Position numbers and translations under genes: made by a program | Notes under the pieces: generated by a model | What the model was told of the DNA's origin: nothing | Database searches by the model: none | What the model saw: only the letters and a program-made list of their open reading frames with translations | NCBI GenBank assembly: GCA_030653435.1 | Contig: JAURZI010000037.1 | Location: 1-64,000, forward strand | Source of the DNA: Methylovulum sp. | GTDB taxonomy: Bacteria; Pseudomonadota; Gammaproteobacteria; Methylococcales; Methylomonadaceae | Length of the DNA stretch: 64,000 nucleotides | Reading direction: 5' to 3' | In this document: piece after piece, positions 35,071 to 44,776 of the stretch | Position numbering within the stretch: the stretch's first letter is position 1 | How the letters are laid out: every line of letters starts with the position of its first letter

Positions 35071-35786
35071 AAGGGTTTGTCCTGTTCCCGCTCGCTGCCC
35101 AGGACATTAGCGACAACAGCAGCCAGTCGGTGTTCTATCGTGGCATTAACGTGGGACACTTCGGTGTCAATTTTGCAGCCGCCGCGCGTGATCAGCGGGT
35201 CGTCAACGATGCCCCAGGTTGCAGAGGCTTCGTCTAGCGCCAGTGCCGAGCGAACCAGTTCCGCATCTTCCGGGTGTAAATAGAGGGTGATTTTTTGTGA
35301 GGATAAGGGCAATACATTGATTGCTTCCTTGACTGCGGCGACGACTTGGCCCGGATTTAACTTAATTTCCCGGCGTATGATTTGCGTCGCGATGCCTATG
35401 GCCAGCTTGACCAGCTCTTTTTCCACTTCATCGTCGAGATGCTGGAACGGTGTGCTTAATGATTCCATGAGGCTGGCGAGTTCTTTACCCTGTTGTTGCA
35501 GCAACTGTACTTTTTCGTCATAGCCTTTTTGTAAACCTTCAGCAAAACCTTGTTGAAAACCTTCTTTTTTTCCCTGGGCAAATGCTTCGTCATAGGCCTG
35601 TTTTTGCATGGCTTCGATTTCTTCGACGGTCAGCACGGCTACCGGCTCGGCTTCAATATCCACGGTTTCTGTTTTGGCTTCATGGCTTTTCGACGCGTCG
35701 GCGCCGTAGACGTCAGGCACGCGCCATAAGTCCAATGCCGCCAATTCAGACGGCGAAAACCCCGATGACTTATTAGATGTAGGCAT
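35067..35786 (-). CDS. fliH: Flagellar assembly protein FliH
   Basis: 239 residues. The N terminus is variable and acidic. The middle has the GxxxG-like helix AFAQGKKEGFQQGFAEGLQK (about residues 90-109) typical of FliH, and the C-terminal domain is V/F-ATPase subunit E-like. It binds and regulates FliI and docks it to the C ring. It overlaps fliG by 14 bases and fliI by 4. Confidence 0.93.
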   Translation of the reverse strand: MPTSNKSSGFSPSELAALDLWRVPDVYGADASKSHEAKTETVDIEAEPVAVLTVEEIEAMQKQAYDEAFAQGKKEGFQQGFAEGLQKGYDEKVQLLQQQGKELASLMESLSTPFQHLDDEVEKELVKLAIGIATQIIRREIKLNPGQVVAAVKEAINVLPLSSQKITLYLHPEDAELVRSALALDEASATWGIVDDPLITRGGCKIDTEVSHVNATIEHRLAAVVANVLGSEREQDKPL

Positions 35787-36780
35787 CGCGACCGCCGTCT
35801 GCGCCGCCGATTTGAATGTCGCCCGAATCCACCAAGCGCTTGACGACGCTCAAGATGTCTTTCTGGGCTGATTCCACATCACTCAAACGGGCCGGGGGTG
35901 ACGCTTCCAGGTCATCACGCAATATTTCTGCGGCCCGTCTGGACATATTGTTAAAGACTTTCTCTTTAAGATCCTGGCTAGCCCCGCGTAAAGCCAGCAA
36001 CAACTGACCCGTGGGGATTTCGCGCAACAGGGTTTGCATATCGGTTGCACTCATTGAGCTGATGTCATCAAACACGAACATTTTATCCTGAATTTCTTGG
36101 GCCAGTTCCGAGCGGATTTCGGATATTTCCCCCATCACCATATCGCTAGCGGAGCCTTCCATGTAATTCAAAATATTCGCGGCGGCATCAACGCCACCCA
36201 AAGTTGTCGCTTTGACATTTTCACTGCCGGTCAATTGTTTTTCCATGATTTCATCCAGTTCACGCAATGCGCCGGGTTGGACGCCTTTCATCGTGGCAAT
36301 CCTCATGACTAAATCAGAGCGCATGTTTTCGGGCAAAAACATCAGGACTTCGGCGGCCTGGTCACCATCCATTAATGACAGCAGGGTTGCCATGATCTGG
36401 GGATGTTCCAGGCGTATCATGTCGGCAATAGACCGGGAGTCCATCCACTTTAACTGTTCGATGCCTTTGGTGCTGCCGCCTTGCAAGATTCTGTCCAGGA
36501 TGCTGTTGGCCTTGTCCGGTCCCAGGGCGCTGATCAGCACGGTGCGGATATAACTATCGGTATCCATGCCCAACGAGGTCCGGCTTTTGACGTCGACGAT
36601 AATCTCCTCGACAACCTGGTCCATCATTTCAGGCGTGATTTCGCCGACCCCAGCCATCGTGGTGCCCAATATCTGAACCTCACGCCGGTTCATGTGTTTA
36701 AGCACCAGCGCCGCCCTGTCCATGCCTAACGCGAGCATCAATACGGCGGCGCGTTCAGTCTGATTTAATTCCTTAGCCAT
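35773..36780 (-). CDS. fliG: Flagellar motor switch protein FliG
   Basis: 335 residues. The three FliG domains can be followed: N-terminal (LNQTERAAVLMLALG), middle with the EHPQ motif (RLEHPQIMATLLS), and C-terminal torque domain (MFVFDDISSMSATDMQTLLRE). The charged residues that meet MotA are in the C-terminal helix. Its ATG abuts the fliF TAA directly. Confidence 0.97.
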   Translation of the reverse strand: MAKELNQTERAAVLMLALGMDRAALVLKHMNRREVQILGTTMAGVGEITPEMMDQVVEEIIVDVKSRTSLGMDTDSYIRTVLISALGPDKANSILDRILQGGSTKGIEQLKWMDSRSIADMIRLEHPQIMATLLSLMDGDQAAEVLMFLPENMRSDLVMRIATMKGVQPGALRELDEIMEKQLTGSENVKATTLGGVDAAANILNYMEGSASDMVMGEISEIRSELAQEIQDKMFVFDDISSMSATDMQTLLREIPTGQLLLALRGASQDLKEKVFNNMSRRAAEILRDDLEASPPARLSDVESAQKDILSVVKRLVDSGDIQIGGADGGRDAYI

Positions 36781-38532
36781 TTATTTAATCCACGATTTAA
36801 GGACTTCCGCTACGAGTTTCGAGTCATTATCAACTAATTTTTTGACATACTCTAATCGGGTTTCATAGGTTTGGGGCGTATCGAGCAGCAGCATGTCCAT
36901 GGTTTCAGGCGATGGTAACGCGCCTTCTGCGCTTTCGCTTGGCGTGGCAATTGGAATGCCGTTTTCATCCAGGGCCAGCGCCTGTTTTTCGGCTTCTTTT
37001 TCCGCCAGCAGTTCCGCCTTGATTTCTTCTTCACTACGCCCGACCAGGCGTCGCATGGTGGGGCGCAGCACGCCAAAAATCAAGAAGATCACCGCCAGTA
37101 AGGCTGCCAGCTGTTTCATCAGCGTGATGAACCAGGCTTGCTCCCAAAGCGGTGGCTCTGGCAAGGCTTCAAGGGCATCAGGCGTTTTGAACGCAACATT
37201 GGTTACGGTGACCTGGTCGCCACGGGCGCTATCAAAGCCCACCGCCTGTTTGACCAATTCAGTAAAGCGATCTATATCTTCCTGTGTGTGGGGCTGGTTT
37301 TTTATTTTGCCGTCAGCTTCAACAGTATGTTTGTCATCGACAACGACGGCGACGGATAGACGGTGTAATTGCCCTGTGGCCAAGCGGGTATGGGTGATGG
37401 TTTTATCCATCTCAAAGTTTTTCGTGGCATTTTTTGACGATGAGCTAGGCAATGTCCCGGCATTGCTTGCGGCTGCCGGTTTCCCTGCTTGGCCTGGGGT
37501 CGCTGGGGTTGTGGCGGTTGTTTCCGGCGCCGAACCCGCAGCTGTGGGCTGGTTTGACAATGCTCCGGGGACGCCTTGCACGCCAGGCAGCGTGTTTTGT
37601 TCTTCCGAAGACTGTTCGCTTCTTAGCACGGTTGATTTCGGGTCAAAATTTTCCTGGGTCTTGTCGGTTTCAGTAAAATCGACATCGGCGGAAATTTGTG
37701 TACGCATGCCGTCGCCGACTAAGGGCGACAGGATATTCGCGATGCGCTCCATCAGGTGTTCTTCAATATCTTTTTTGTAATCAAATTGCTTGGCGGTCAA
37801 ATAACCCAGTGACGTATCCTTGCTGTTCAATAACCGGCCTTTTTGATCGACCACCGTCACCTGCTCGGCTTCTAGCTGAGGAACACTGGAGGCCACTAAA
37901 TGGATAATGGATTCAATTTGGCCTTTGTCCAGTGACCGACCTTGATAGAGATTGACGATAACCGAAGCGCTGGGTTTTTTACGTTCGCGGATAAACACCG
38001 ATTGTACGGGCAGCGCCAGCAGCACCCGCGCTGATTTAACGCTCTGGATAGCCATGATAGTCTGTGCAATCTCGCCTTCCAACGCACGTTGGAAGCGCAT
38101 GAGCTCCACACTTTTGCTTGCACCTATCGCTTGTTCTTTGTCCAGTAACTCATAACCTTGGCTATTGCTTCTAGGCAATCCTTGGCCCGCCAGCTTGAGT
38201 TTTATTTCGCTGACTTTGTCAGGGGGGACCATAATGGCGCCGGTTCCGGGTTCGACTTTATACTTGATGTCTTGGGTGTCTAGGTATTCAATGATATCGC
38301 TGACATCCTGTTCGCTGATTTCAGAATACAAGCGGCTATAAGAAGGCGTTTGTGACCACAACACCACGGCAACGCCAATCGCAACGCTAAGAGCCAGCCC
38401 CAACATCAGCCCAATCTGGCGGGCAATTGTCATCCTGCCTAAGCCTTTAAGCGCGGGATGGACCTCCCTATCAGCAACTAACGCTTGCTGGAGCCCTGTC
38501 ATCATTGAGTTATTGCTGTCTTCGTCACTCAT
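36781..38532 (-). CDS. fliF: Flagellar MS-ring protein FliF
   Basis: 583 residues. Two transmembrane helices flank the large periplasmic region, one near residues 36-56 and one near 452-472 (LMKQLAALLAVIFLIFGVL). The ring-building domains start VPPDKVSEIKLKLAGQGLPR. A low-complexity Ala/Thr/Pro linker (about 330-370) lies before the second YscJ-like part. The C-terminal tail (DTPQTYETRLEYVKKLVDND) binds FliG. It is the second gene of the operon, 19 bases after fliE. Confidence 0.97.
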   Translation of the reverse strand: MSDEDSNNSMMTGLQQALVADREVHPALKGLGRMTIARQIGLMLGLALSVAIGVAVVLWSQTPSYSRLYSEISEQDVSDIIEYLDTQDIKYKVEPGTGAIMVPPDKVSEIKLKLAGQGLPRSNSQGYELLDKEQAIGASKSVELMRFQRALEGEIAQTIMAIQSVKSARVLLALPVQSVFIRERKKPSASVIVNLYQGRSLDKGQIESIIHLVASSVPQLEAEQVTVVDQKGRLLNSKDTSLGYLTAKQFDYKKDIEEHLMERIANILSPLVGDGMRTQISADVDFTETDKTQENFDPKSTVLRSEQSSEEQNTLPGVQGVPGALSNQPTAAGSAPETTATTPATPGQAGKPAAASNAGTLPSSSSKNATKNFEMDKTITHTRLATGQLHRLSVAVVVDDKHTVEADGKIKNQPHTQEDIDRFTELVKQAVGFDSARGDQVTVTNVAFKTPDALEALPEPPLWEQAWFITLMKQLAALLAVIFLIFGVLRPTMRRLVGRSEEEIKAELLAEKEAEKQALALDENGIPIATPSESAEGALPSPETMDMLLLDTPQTYETRLEYVKKLVDNDSKLVAEVLKSWIK

Positions 38533-38551
38533 TTTTAATCATGGCCTGCGG

Positions 38552-38869
38552 TTACATGGGCATATTCATAACATCTTGATAGGCTTCAACCAACTTATTT
38601 CTAACCTGTAACATGGCCTGAAACGAGACGCCCGCTTTTTGTGTGGACACCATCACTTCTGCCAAGCTTATATTGGGAGCCCCTATCTCAAAGGCCTCTG
38701 TCATTTTTCCGGCACTTTGCTGGATATTGTTTACGGAATCAATCGATTGTTTTAATAAAACCCCAAAATCAGCGCCGCTTGTTGTGCCTTGGCTAGGGCT
38801 TGGGCTGCCTGCTGCAACTGACATTGCCCGCATTTGCGCTAACATTAGGTTTACATTCATGTCGCTCAT
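38552..38869 (-). CDS. fliE: Flagellar hook-basal body protein FliE
   Basis: 105 residues, family length. The conserved C-terminal region APNISLAEVMVSTQKAGVSF then QAMLQVRNKLVEAYQDVMNM is intact. It joins the MS ring to the rod. First gene of fliEFGHIJ, with a well-formed sigma-54 site upstream at 38905-38920. Confidence 0.95.
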   Translation of the reverse strand: MSDMNVNLMLAQMRAMSVAAGSPSPSQGTTSGADFGVLLKQSIDSVNNIQQSAGKMTEAFEIGAPNISLAEVMVSTQKAGVSFQAMLQVRNKLVEAYQDVMNMPM

Positions 38870-38904
38870 GGCTGTGCTCTCAATAGGCTTAGTCCAGAAC
38901 TACT

Positions 38905-38920
38905 AGCATGATTGATGCCA
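38905..38920 (-). promoter_or_regulatory. Sigma-54 promoter of fliEFGHIJ
   Basis: On the minus strand TGGCATCAATCATGCT has the -24 GG and -12 GC separated by exactly 10 bases. The predicted start point is about 25 bases before fliE. The same TGGC-N9-TGCT form recurs before flgA, flgB and flgG. Confidence 0.75.
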
Positions 38921-39245
38921 GACGCTATTTATTAATCATCGATCTCTGTGCTGGCAGGCTTACTCGACACTTGGTCCTTGCTAATCAATAACTTTCATGG
39001 GCATGCAATGGTTTTGTCGGTATACGGCCATGCTTGGTTAGCCGCGTTGGCGATTAGCTAACCGTCTATAGGCTGGTAAGCCCGGTTACCCATCATGTCC
39101 ACTATAATTCGGGGCGTAAGGCTTACGCCAAAATTCTGACAGCCCCAACCGCACCCATGTGCTCCGCCAAGCTGTTTATGACAATGCTACCGGCGAGGTA
39201 AAAACTGACATATACTAAACCGGTTAAATTTACCTAGAGTCTGAT
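38921..39245. other. fliE-fliL divergent intergenic region
   Basis: 325 bases without a gene. It contains two inverted repeats: GGTTAGC / GCTAACC at 39036-39063, and GGCGTAAG-G-CTTACGCC at 39113-39129, which is nearly palindromic and operator-like. TATAAT is present at 39103-39108 but without a matching -35. A FleQ-type activator that works with the sigma-54 site could bind here, but I cannot identify its site. Confidence 0.5.
39113..39129. promoter_or_regulatory. Palindromic site upstream of the FliL-like gene
   Basis: GGCGTAAG and CTTACGCC are perfect 8-base arms around a single G. The form is that of a dimeric regulator site rather than a terminator. It lies about 117 bases before the FliL-like gene and about 190 bases before the fliE sigma-54 site, within reach of either. 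Confidence 0.35.
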
Positions 39246-39638
39246 ATGCGTCCACTTGTATTGTTATTAAGTTTTTTGCTCATGCCTGTGTTTGCCCTTG
39301 CCAATGAAGGCGAAAAAGCCGAAGCAGGAGGCCCCCAGTATGTTGAAATTGGCCCCAAACTGATTGTTAATTTAGCAAATGCCAAGCAACTGATGAAAAT
39401 TAGCCCGCAGTTAATGGTTGAGGGGGCGGCCGTTGAGCAAGTGAAAAAAAATATGCCGGCATTAAAAAATGCCTTGATTATGCTTTATAGCGGCAGGAAA
39501 GCTGAAGACTTGGCCAGCGCTGGGCAACGTGAGGCGTTGCGGAAAGAAACGGCTGAAGTGATAGAAAAAACCTTAGAAAAATATGGATCTAGCGAAGGCT
39601 TTAAAGAGGTGTTTTTTACCGATTTCAGGATCAATTAA
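39246..39638 (+). CDS. FliL-like flagellar basal-body protein
   Basis: 130 residues. A cleavable-looking signal peptide (LVLLLSFLLMPVFALA, about residues 4-19) replaces the usual cytoplasmic tail plus helix of FliL. The FliL core is visible in YVEIGPKLIVNLANAKQLMKI and the C-terminal KEVFFTDFRIN. Canonical FliL supports the stator at high load; this shorter, exported form may be a periplasmic relative. It stands alone, divergent from fliE, rather than with fliM/N. Confidence 0.8.
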   Translation: MRPLVLLLSFLLMPVFALANEGEKAEAGGPQYVEIGPKLIVNLANAKQLMKISPQLMVEGAAVEQVKKNMPALKNALIMLYSGRKAEDLASAGQREALRKETAEVIEKTLEKYGSSEGFKEVFFTDFRIN

Positions 39639-39730
39639 AGCCCCACTATCTTGCCCGTCGCTTAATTACCGCATAACCGCAACAGTCCGGGTCGATGACC
39701 GGCACGTTGCGGCAGCCAGACTACGCAATA

Positions 39731-40453
39731 TCAATGAGATTTCTTTTCGCTTTCCAGTGCTTCAACCAATTCTTTTGCCGGTAGATAGCCGGGATAAATA
39801 TTGCCTTTTTCCGTAACTATCATAGGCGTACCTTTTACGCCAAACTCTTCGCCCAATTGCATGTGTTCATCGACGGGGTTGGCGCAGGTTTTAGCGGCTA
39901 TTTTTTGGTCTTTCTTGGCGGCGGTCAAGGCGGCATTGCGGTCATCCGCACACCAGACCGACACGGCCTTATTGTAAGACTCCGAGCCTTTTCCGGCCCG
40001 TGGGAAGAACAGGTACTGTATCGTAATCCCTTCCGCCAGATATTGGTCTATCTCTGAATGCAGCTTACGGCAATAGCCGCAATCGATATCGGTGAAGATG
40101 GAAACGGTATATTTTTTGATCTTCGGCTTGAAGATAATCATTTTGCTTTCACCTAGCTTTTCAAGCGCTTGCAGTCGTGTAGCCGCCAGTTTTTGCTCGG
40201 TCAAGTCGGTGCGAGTTTGGATGTCAATCAGGCGGCCTTGCAGCAGATACTTGCCGTTTTCAGAAGCATAAAGCAACGTGGATCCTACGTTCACTTCATA
40301 AAGCCCGCTGACTTCAGAAGGTTTCAGCGAGTCAATTTTTACTTCCGGCATAGACTTGGCGAAAGCTTGCCTGATGGCCGCTTCATCGGCATGGGCAATA
40401 GGCAGCGTCAAACCTAATACAGATAATGCGGCACAAGTGATGATTTTTTTCAT
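39731..40453 (-). CDS. dsbC: Periplasmic thiol:disulfide isomerase DsbC
   Basis: 240 residues. Signal peptide MKKIITCAALSVLGLTLPIA then HADEA. The N-terminal dimerisation domain (about 24-85) is followed by a thioredoxin domain with the CGYC active site at Cys125 and Cys128. A second Cys pair lies in VWCADDR and AKTCANP. It corrects wrong disulfides in the periplasm, kept reduced by DsbD. It follows rseP on the same strand after 92 bases, where bamA is usual. Confidence 0.95.
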   Translation of the reverse strand: MKKIITCAALSVLGLTLPIAHADEAAIRQAFAKSMPEVKIDSLKPSEVSGLYEVNVGSTLLYASENGKYLLQGRLIDIQTRTDLTEQKLAATRLQALEKLGESKMIIFKPKIKKYTVSIFTDIDCGYCRKLHSEIDQYLAEGITIQYLFFPRAGKGSESYNKAVSVWCADDRNAALTAAKKDQKIAAKTCANPVDEHMQLGEEFGVKGTPMIVTEKGNIYPGYLPAKELVEALESEKKSH

Positions 40454-40545
40454 AATGTTCTCATGTTGGTTTCAATAGTGTTTTGGGGGTGATACCGGGC
40501 CGTTGTTATAACTAAAGGTCAGCTAGCGTTATGCCGGCATCGTGG

Positions 40546-41904
40546 TCAAAATAAGCGCTGCACATCTAAAAACATGGCCAATGCCATCAGCGTCACCAGC
40601 AGGGCAATGCCTATTTGTTGGAACATAAGCTGGATTTTTTCTGAAACAGGGCTGCCTTTCAGGCCTTCTATCGCAAAAAGTAGCAAATGACCACCATCGA
40701 GGACAGGTATCGGCAATAAATTCAATACGCCCAGGCTGACACTGACCAAGCCCATAAACTTTATGAAATGCACCAGGCCCATACTGGCTGATTGTCCGGC
40801 ATATTGGGCGATACTGATGGGGCCACTCAGATTTTCCACGGACGCTTTGCCAACCAGCATTTTTCCCATCATTTTCAATGTCGTCCAGGAATAATAGTAG
40901 GTTGTTTCAAAGGCGGCGGGAATTGCAGCCAGCGGCGATAAGGCATATTCGACCGTGAGTGATTTCATCAAGTCTTCAGGGATATGCACGGATGCGCCTA
41001 TTTTGCCTTCTGTGCGCTGGTCGATGGCTACGGGCTTAGGTGTGACGGTCAAGGTCAGCGCTACGCCATCACGTTCTATTTTTAAGTTTATCGGAGTGCC
41101 TGGATGTATTTTCACTATTTCCACCCATTGCATCCAGTCATGCAGGGCTAGTCCGTTGGCGCTGGTAAGCAAATCTCCCGGTTTTAAGCCAGCGCTTAAC
41201 GCCGCGCTGTCAGGCAGGACTTGCCCAATAACGGGTTTTAATTGCGGTGTCCAAGGTTTGAAGCCTAAATGTTTGTACAAGGTTTCAGGGTTTTCAGTAT
41301 CGCTGTCGGCAAGCTTGAGTGTCCTGACTTGTTGCAGGTCATCGGCGCTTTTGACCTGAACGCCAATTTCCTGTTGGCCATCCAGTGCAGAAGCTATGAG
41401 TACGCTCATGGCTTCTGTCCAGGTCGGGGTCATCTTGTCATTGATGGACACGATCTCATCGCCTTCAACAAAGCCGGCTTGCGCCGCCAGCGTGTTGTGC
41501 TCAATGGCGCCCAGTATCGGTTTGATGCCGGTTTCGCCTATGACCAGAACACTCCAGAACAAGACGACAGCCAGTGCCAGATTGAATAACGGGCCTGCCG
41601 CGACGACTGCGGCCCTGGCACCTAGCGGTTGCCGATTAAACGCAAACGGCAAGTCGTCTGGTTGGACGTAACCTTCGCGTTCATCGACCATCTTGACATA
41701 ACCGCCGAAGGGGATTGCTGATAAAGCATATTCCGTTGTGTTCGCGGACTTTTGGTAAGACCATAACACCTTTCCAAAACCCACGGAAAACCGGAGCACT
41801 TTTACCCCCGCTTTGCGCGCCACCCAAAAATGGCCGAACTCATGGATGGAAACGAGCAGACCTATGGCGATGATGAAATAAAATAAGGTGTGTATGGTTT
41901 CCAT
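40546..41904 (-). CDS. rseP: RIP zinc metalloprotease RseP
   Basis: 452 residues, an S2P site-2 protease. The first transmembrane helix carries the zinc motif HEFGH at 21-25. Two PDZ domains occupy the periplasmic middle. The second active-site motif, PIPVLDGGHLL, is near residue 395 in the third helix. It cleaves RseA to release sigma-E and clears signal peptides. Its start overlaps the dxr stop by one base (TAATG). Confidence 0.97.
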   Translation of the reverse strand: METIHTLFYFIIAIGLLVSIHEFGHFWVARKAGVKVLRFSVGFGKVLWSYQKSANTTEYALSAIPFGGYVKMVDEREGYVQPDDLPFAFNRQPLGARAAVVAAGPLFNLALAVVLFWSVLVIGETGIKPILGAIEHNTLAAQAGFVEGDEIVSINDKMTPTWTEAMSVLIASALDGQQEIGVQVKSADDLQQVRTLKLADSDTENPETLYKHLGFKPWTPQLKPVIGQVLPDSAALSAGLKPGDLLTSANGLALHDWMQWVEIVKIHPGTPINLKIERDGVALTLTVTPKPVAIDQRTEGKIGASVHIPEDLMKSLTVEYALSPLAAIPAAFETTYYYSWTTLKMMGKMLVGKASVENLSGPISIAQYAGQSASMGLVHFIKFMGLVSVSLGVLNLLPIPVLDGGHLLLFAIEGLKGSPVSEKIQLMFQQIGIALLVTLMALAMFLDVQRLF

Positions 41905-43088
41905 TAGTGGCTAAGCTCTGAGGCGATCTGTTGGGCTGCGGCCCTGGCCTGCCCGTCGGCGGCCAGGATAGTTTCCAGACTATCTGCCGGTCTGGCTGCA
42001 AATAAGCCCATGCTGCGCTCGATAATGACCGGAATATCAGTAAAACGGACTTGTCCGTTCAGGAATGCATCCACCGCTATTTCATTGGCGGCATTTAATA
42101 CGGTAGGCATAATGCCGCCTGCATGGATGGCTTCATAAGCGAGACGCAGGCATGGGAAACGTCCCAGATCAGGCTCTTCAAAGTCCATGCGGGCGATGCT
42201 AAAGATGTTAAGCGGTTCCGCACCTGAATCAAAACGTTCCGGCCATGCCAGAGAATGGGCAATCGGTATACGCATATCGGGGTTGCCCATTTGTGCCAGG
42301 ACTGTCCCGTCCACATAATCGACCATTGAATGGATAACGCTTTGCGGGTGTATGACGATCTGGATTTGTTCCGGTTCCATGTTAAATAACAAACAGGCTT
42401 CAATCATTTCCAGGCCTTTGTTCATCATGGTCGCGGAATCGACGGAGATTTTCTTGCCCATGTCCCAGTTGGGATGGGCGACGGCTTGTGCAGGGGTGAC
42501 TTCAACCAATTGGTCCAACGGCGTTTGCCGAAACGGGCCTCCCGATGCGGTCAATAAAATGCGCCGTGCTTGCTTGGCTTGCATGCCGGTTTCATAGCCT
42601 GCGGGCATACATTGGAAAATGGCGTTATGTTCACTGTCGATAGGTAGCAGTTGCGCGCCTGATTCAGCCACTGCCTGCATGAAAATATCGCCTGACATCA
42701 CCAAGGCTTCTTTATTGGCTAACAGCACTATCTTGCCGGCTTTAGCCGCAGCCAGGCTCGGCAGTAAGCCCGCTGCGCCTACGATGGCGGCCATCACTGA
42801 ATCAACTTGATCCAGCGTGGCGACCTGCTCCAGCGCGTTAACGCCGGATAATACGATGGTTCCAGTTGCGGCTGAGTTTGCAAGCAGGCTTTTAAGCTCT
42901 TTCGCCTTGCCGTCATCCACAAGCACAGCATATTCAGGGCGGTGCACCAGGCATTGTTGGTACAACGCATCAATATTGGTGTTGGCGGTCAACGCGACTA
43001 CCTTATAGTGTTCAGGGTGTCTTGCGACGACATCCAGGGTACTGACGCCTATCGACCCTGTTGCTCCGAGTATGCAGATACCTTTCAC
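41904..43088 (-). CDS. dxr: 1-deoxy-D-xylulose-5-phosphate reductoisomerase
   Basis: 394 residues. NADPH motif [18 protein letters not shown] at the N terminus. The metal-binding and substrate segment is [12 protein letters not shown] (about residues 147-158), and [12 protein letters not shown] and [20 protein letters not shown] are conserved. First committed step of the MEP isoprenoid pathway, target of fosmidomycin. It overlaps cdsA by 4 bases. Confidence 0.97.
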   Translation of the reverse strand: MKGICILGATGSIGVSTLDVVARHPEHYKVVALTANTNIDALYQQCLVHRPEYAVLVDDGKAKELKSLLANSAATGTIVLSGVNALEQVATLDQVDSVMAAIVGAAGLLPSLAAAKAGKIVLLANKEALVMSGDIFMQAVAESGAQLLPIDSEHNAIFQCMPAGYETGMQAKQARRILLTASGGPFRQTPLDQLVEVTPAQAVAHPNWDMGKKISVDSATMMNKGLEMIEACLLFNMEPEQIQIVIHPQSVIHSMVDYVDGTVLAQMGNPDMRIPIAHSLAWPERFDSGAEPLNIFSIARMDFEEPDLGRFPCLRLAYEAIHAGGIMPTVLNAANEIAVDAFLNGQVRFTDIPVIIERSMGLFAARPADSLETILAADGQARAAAQQIASELSH

Positions 43089-43957
43089 GAAACACCCCTA
43101 TAAATCAGATAGACACCGGCATAAAAGAAAGGCGCAGCCGCGACTATGCTGTCTATCCTGTCCAGTATGCCGCCATGCCCAGGCAGCAAAGAACCGCTGT
43201 CTTTGACGCCACGCTGCCGTTTGACCACACTGAAAAACAAGTCGCCATAAACCGAAATCAATACGGTCAATGCCGATAATAGGACAAAGTCTGCGGCAAT
43301 CATAACGGGAAATTGGTAGATCAGGCTGAGCACAACCGCACATAAGATACTGGCCAGTAATGCGCCGTACATGCCTTGCACCGTTTTGCCAGGGCTGATT
43401 TCCGGCGACAATTTGACGGTGCCGAATTTTTTTCCGGCAAAATAGGCCGATACGTCTGCTGTCCAGATTAACAGCAATAAATACATGGTCATTTCAGAGC
43501 CATAAAATGCCCTTAACCGGGATAGGAACATCCAGGTTGCCAGCAGCACAAACCAGCCGATAAATAATTTATATCGGGGTTTTATCTCCATTTTCAAAAT
43601 ACCGGCCGGTGTTTTCCTGATGAGCAGCATTATCAGTATCCAGAATAGCACAGGGGCGATAACCAACCACTCTAATGCGCCTGAATAAGACCTGACATCT
43701 GTCCAGTCAAAACCGAGTGCGATTAATTCAAGCAGTTGTGTCCAGAAATGGATGCCCAGCATGGGCAACGTGATCAGCAGCAAGAACAACCCTCGTTTCA
43801 ACAGTGAGGTCGTGCCGACAAGATTGCTCCATTCCCAGGCGGCTAAAAGCGTAATAACGCCCAAAACCAATGAAAAATACTCAAGGGATAGCTGGAATAC
43901 GGCCAGTGCGATAAGCGAGGCCAGGATTGATGCGGTGATAATTCGCTGTAGTAACAT
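43085..43957 (-). CDS. cdsA: Phosphatidate cytidylyltransferase
   Basis: 290 residues, about eight transmembrane helices. The C-terminal signature is [20 protein letters not shown] then DRIDS, with the metal-binding Asp residues. It makes CDP-diacylglycerol for phospholipid synthesis. It lies 17 bases after uppS and overlaps dxr by 4 bases. Confidence 0.96.
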   Translation of the reverse strand: MLLQRIITASILASLIALAVFQLSLEYFSLVLGVITLLAAWEWSNLVGTTSLLKRGLFLLLITLPMLGIHFWTQLLELIALGFDWTDVRSYSGALEWLVIAPVLFWILIMLLIRKTPAGILKMEIKPRYKLFIGWFVLLATWMFLSRLRAFYGSEMTMYLLLLIWTADVSAYFAGKKFGTVKLSPEISPGKTVQGMYGALLASILCAVVLSLIYQFPVMIAADFVLLSALTVLISVYGDLFFSVVKRQRGVKDSGSLLPGHGGILDRIDSIVAAAPFFYAGVYLIYRGVS

Positions 43958-43974
43958 TTTTGTAAGGGGGTAGG

Positions 43975-44736
43975 TTATAAGGTGACGGATTTATTAAGGA
44001 TTTGCTCGCCCGTATGACCGAACCGACGTTGCCGGCTTTTAAAGCTCTTGATGGCTTCTGCGAGGGCCTTCTGGTTAAAGTCGGGCCAGAGCGTCGGGGT
44101 AAAATACATTTCCGTGTAGGCGAGTTGCCAGAGCATAAAATTGCTGACGCGCTGTTCGCCGCCCGTTCTGATAAACAAATCAGGATCGGGCAGATCGGTG
44201 GTTGACAAGTGCTGGTTAATCAGCTGTTCGGATATTTTTGTGCTGTCCAGTTGTCCCGACATGATTTTATCCAGCACTTTCTGGGATGCTTGGCATATAT
44301 CCCAATGACCGCCGTAATTAATGGCGACGACTAAGGTTAACGCATCATTGGTCTCGGTTTGGCTTTCGCCTTCGGCCATTTTTTTCTGTAGCGGGCTTGG
44401 GAATGCGCTTCTGTCGCCGATAAAGCGCAAGCGGATATTGTTGCGGTCCAGATTGTTGATTTCCCGTTGCAGGGTGGCCATAAACAGCGACATCAGCAAT
44501 GACACTTCCTCTTCGGGACGTCGCCAGTTTTCGCTGCTGAACGCGAACAAGCTGAGCACCTCAACTTTTTGTTCCGCACAATACTCAACAATCTTTTTGA
44601 CGGCCTTAACGCCAGCCTGATGCCCAAAAGCACGCGGCAGCAATCTTTTCTGTGCCCAACGACCATTGCCATCCATGATAATTGCGATATGCCGGGGATT
44701 AGCCGGCTCCGCGCAGTTAATGGTATCGTTGGGCAT
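43975..44736 (-). CDS. uppS: Undecaprenyl diphosphate synthase
   Basis: 253 residues. Catalytic Asp22 in IIMDGNGRWAQ, then FAFSSENWRRP and the C-terminal IRTGGEQRVSNFMLWQLAY. It makes the C55 lipid carrier for peptidoglycan and LPS from farnesyl diphosphate. It lies between frr and cdsA in the conserved order. Confidence 0.97.
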   Translation of the reverse strand: MPNDTINCAEPANPRHIAIIMDGNGRWAQKRLLPRAFGHQAGVKAVKKIVEYCAEQKVEVLSLFAFSSENWRRPEEEVSLLMSLFMATLQREINNLDRNNIRLRFIGDRSAFPSPLQKKMAEGESQTETNDALTLVVAINYGGHWDICQASQKVLDKIMSGQLDSTKISEQLINQHLSTTDLPDPDLFIRTGGEQRVSNFMLWQLAYTEMYFTPTLWPDFNQKALAEAIKSFKSRQRRFGHTGEQILNKSVTL

Positions 44737-44776
44737 GCTTAAGCCTCTTGAATTAAGGTCTCATTAAAGTGGCAGT

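Noticed and set aside
36893-37780. A 295-codon plus-strand frame inside fliF
   Set aside because: It is antisense to a fully convincing FliF; its Ser/Ala-rich translation is what the complement of FliF codons gives.
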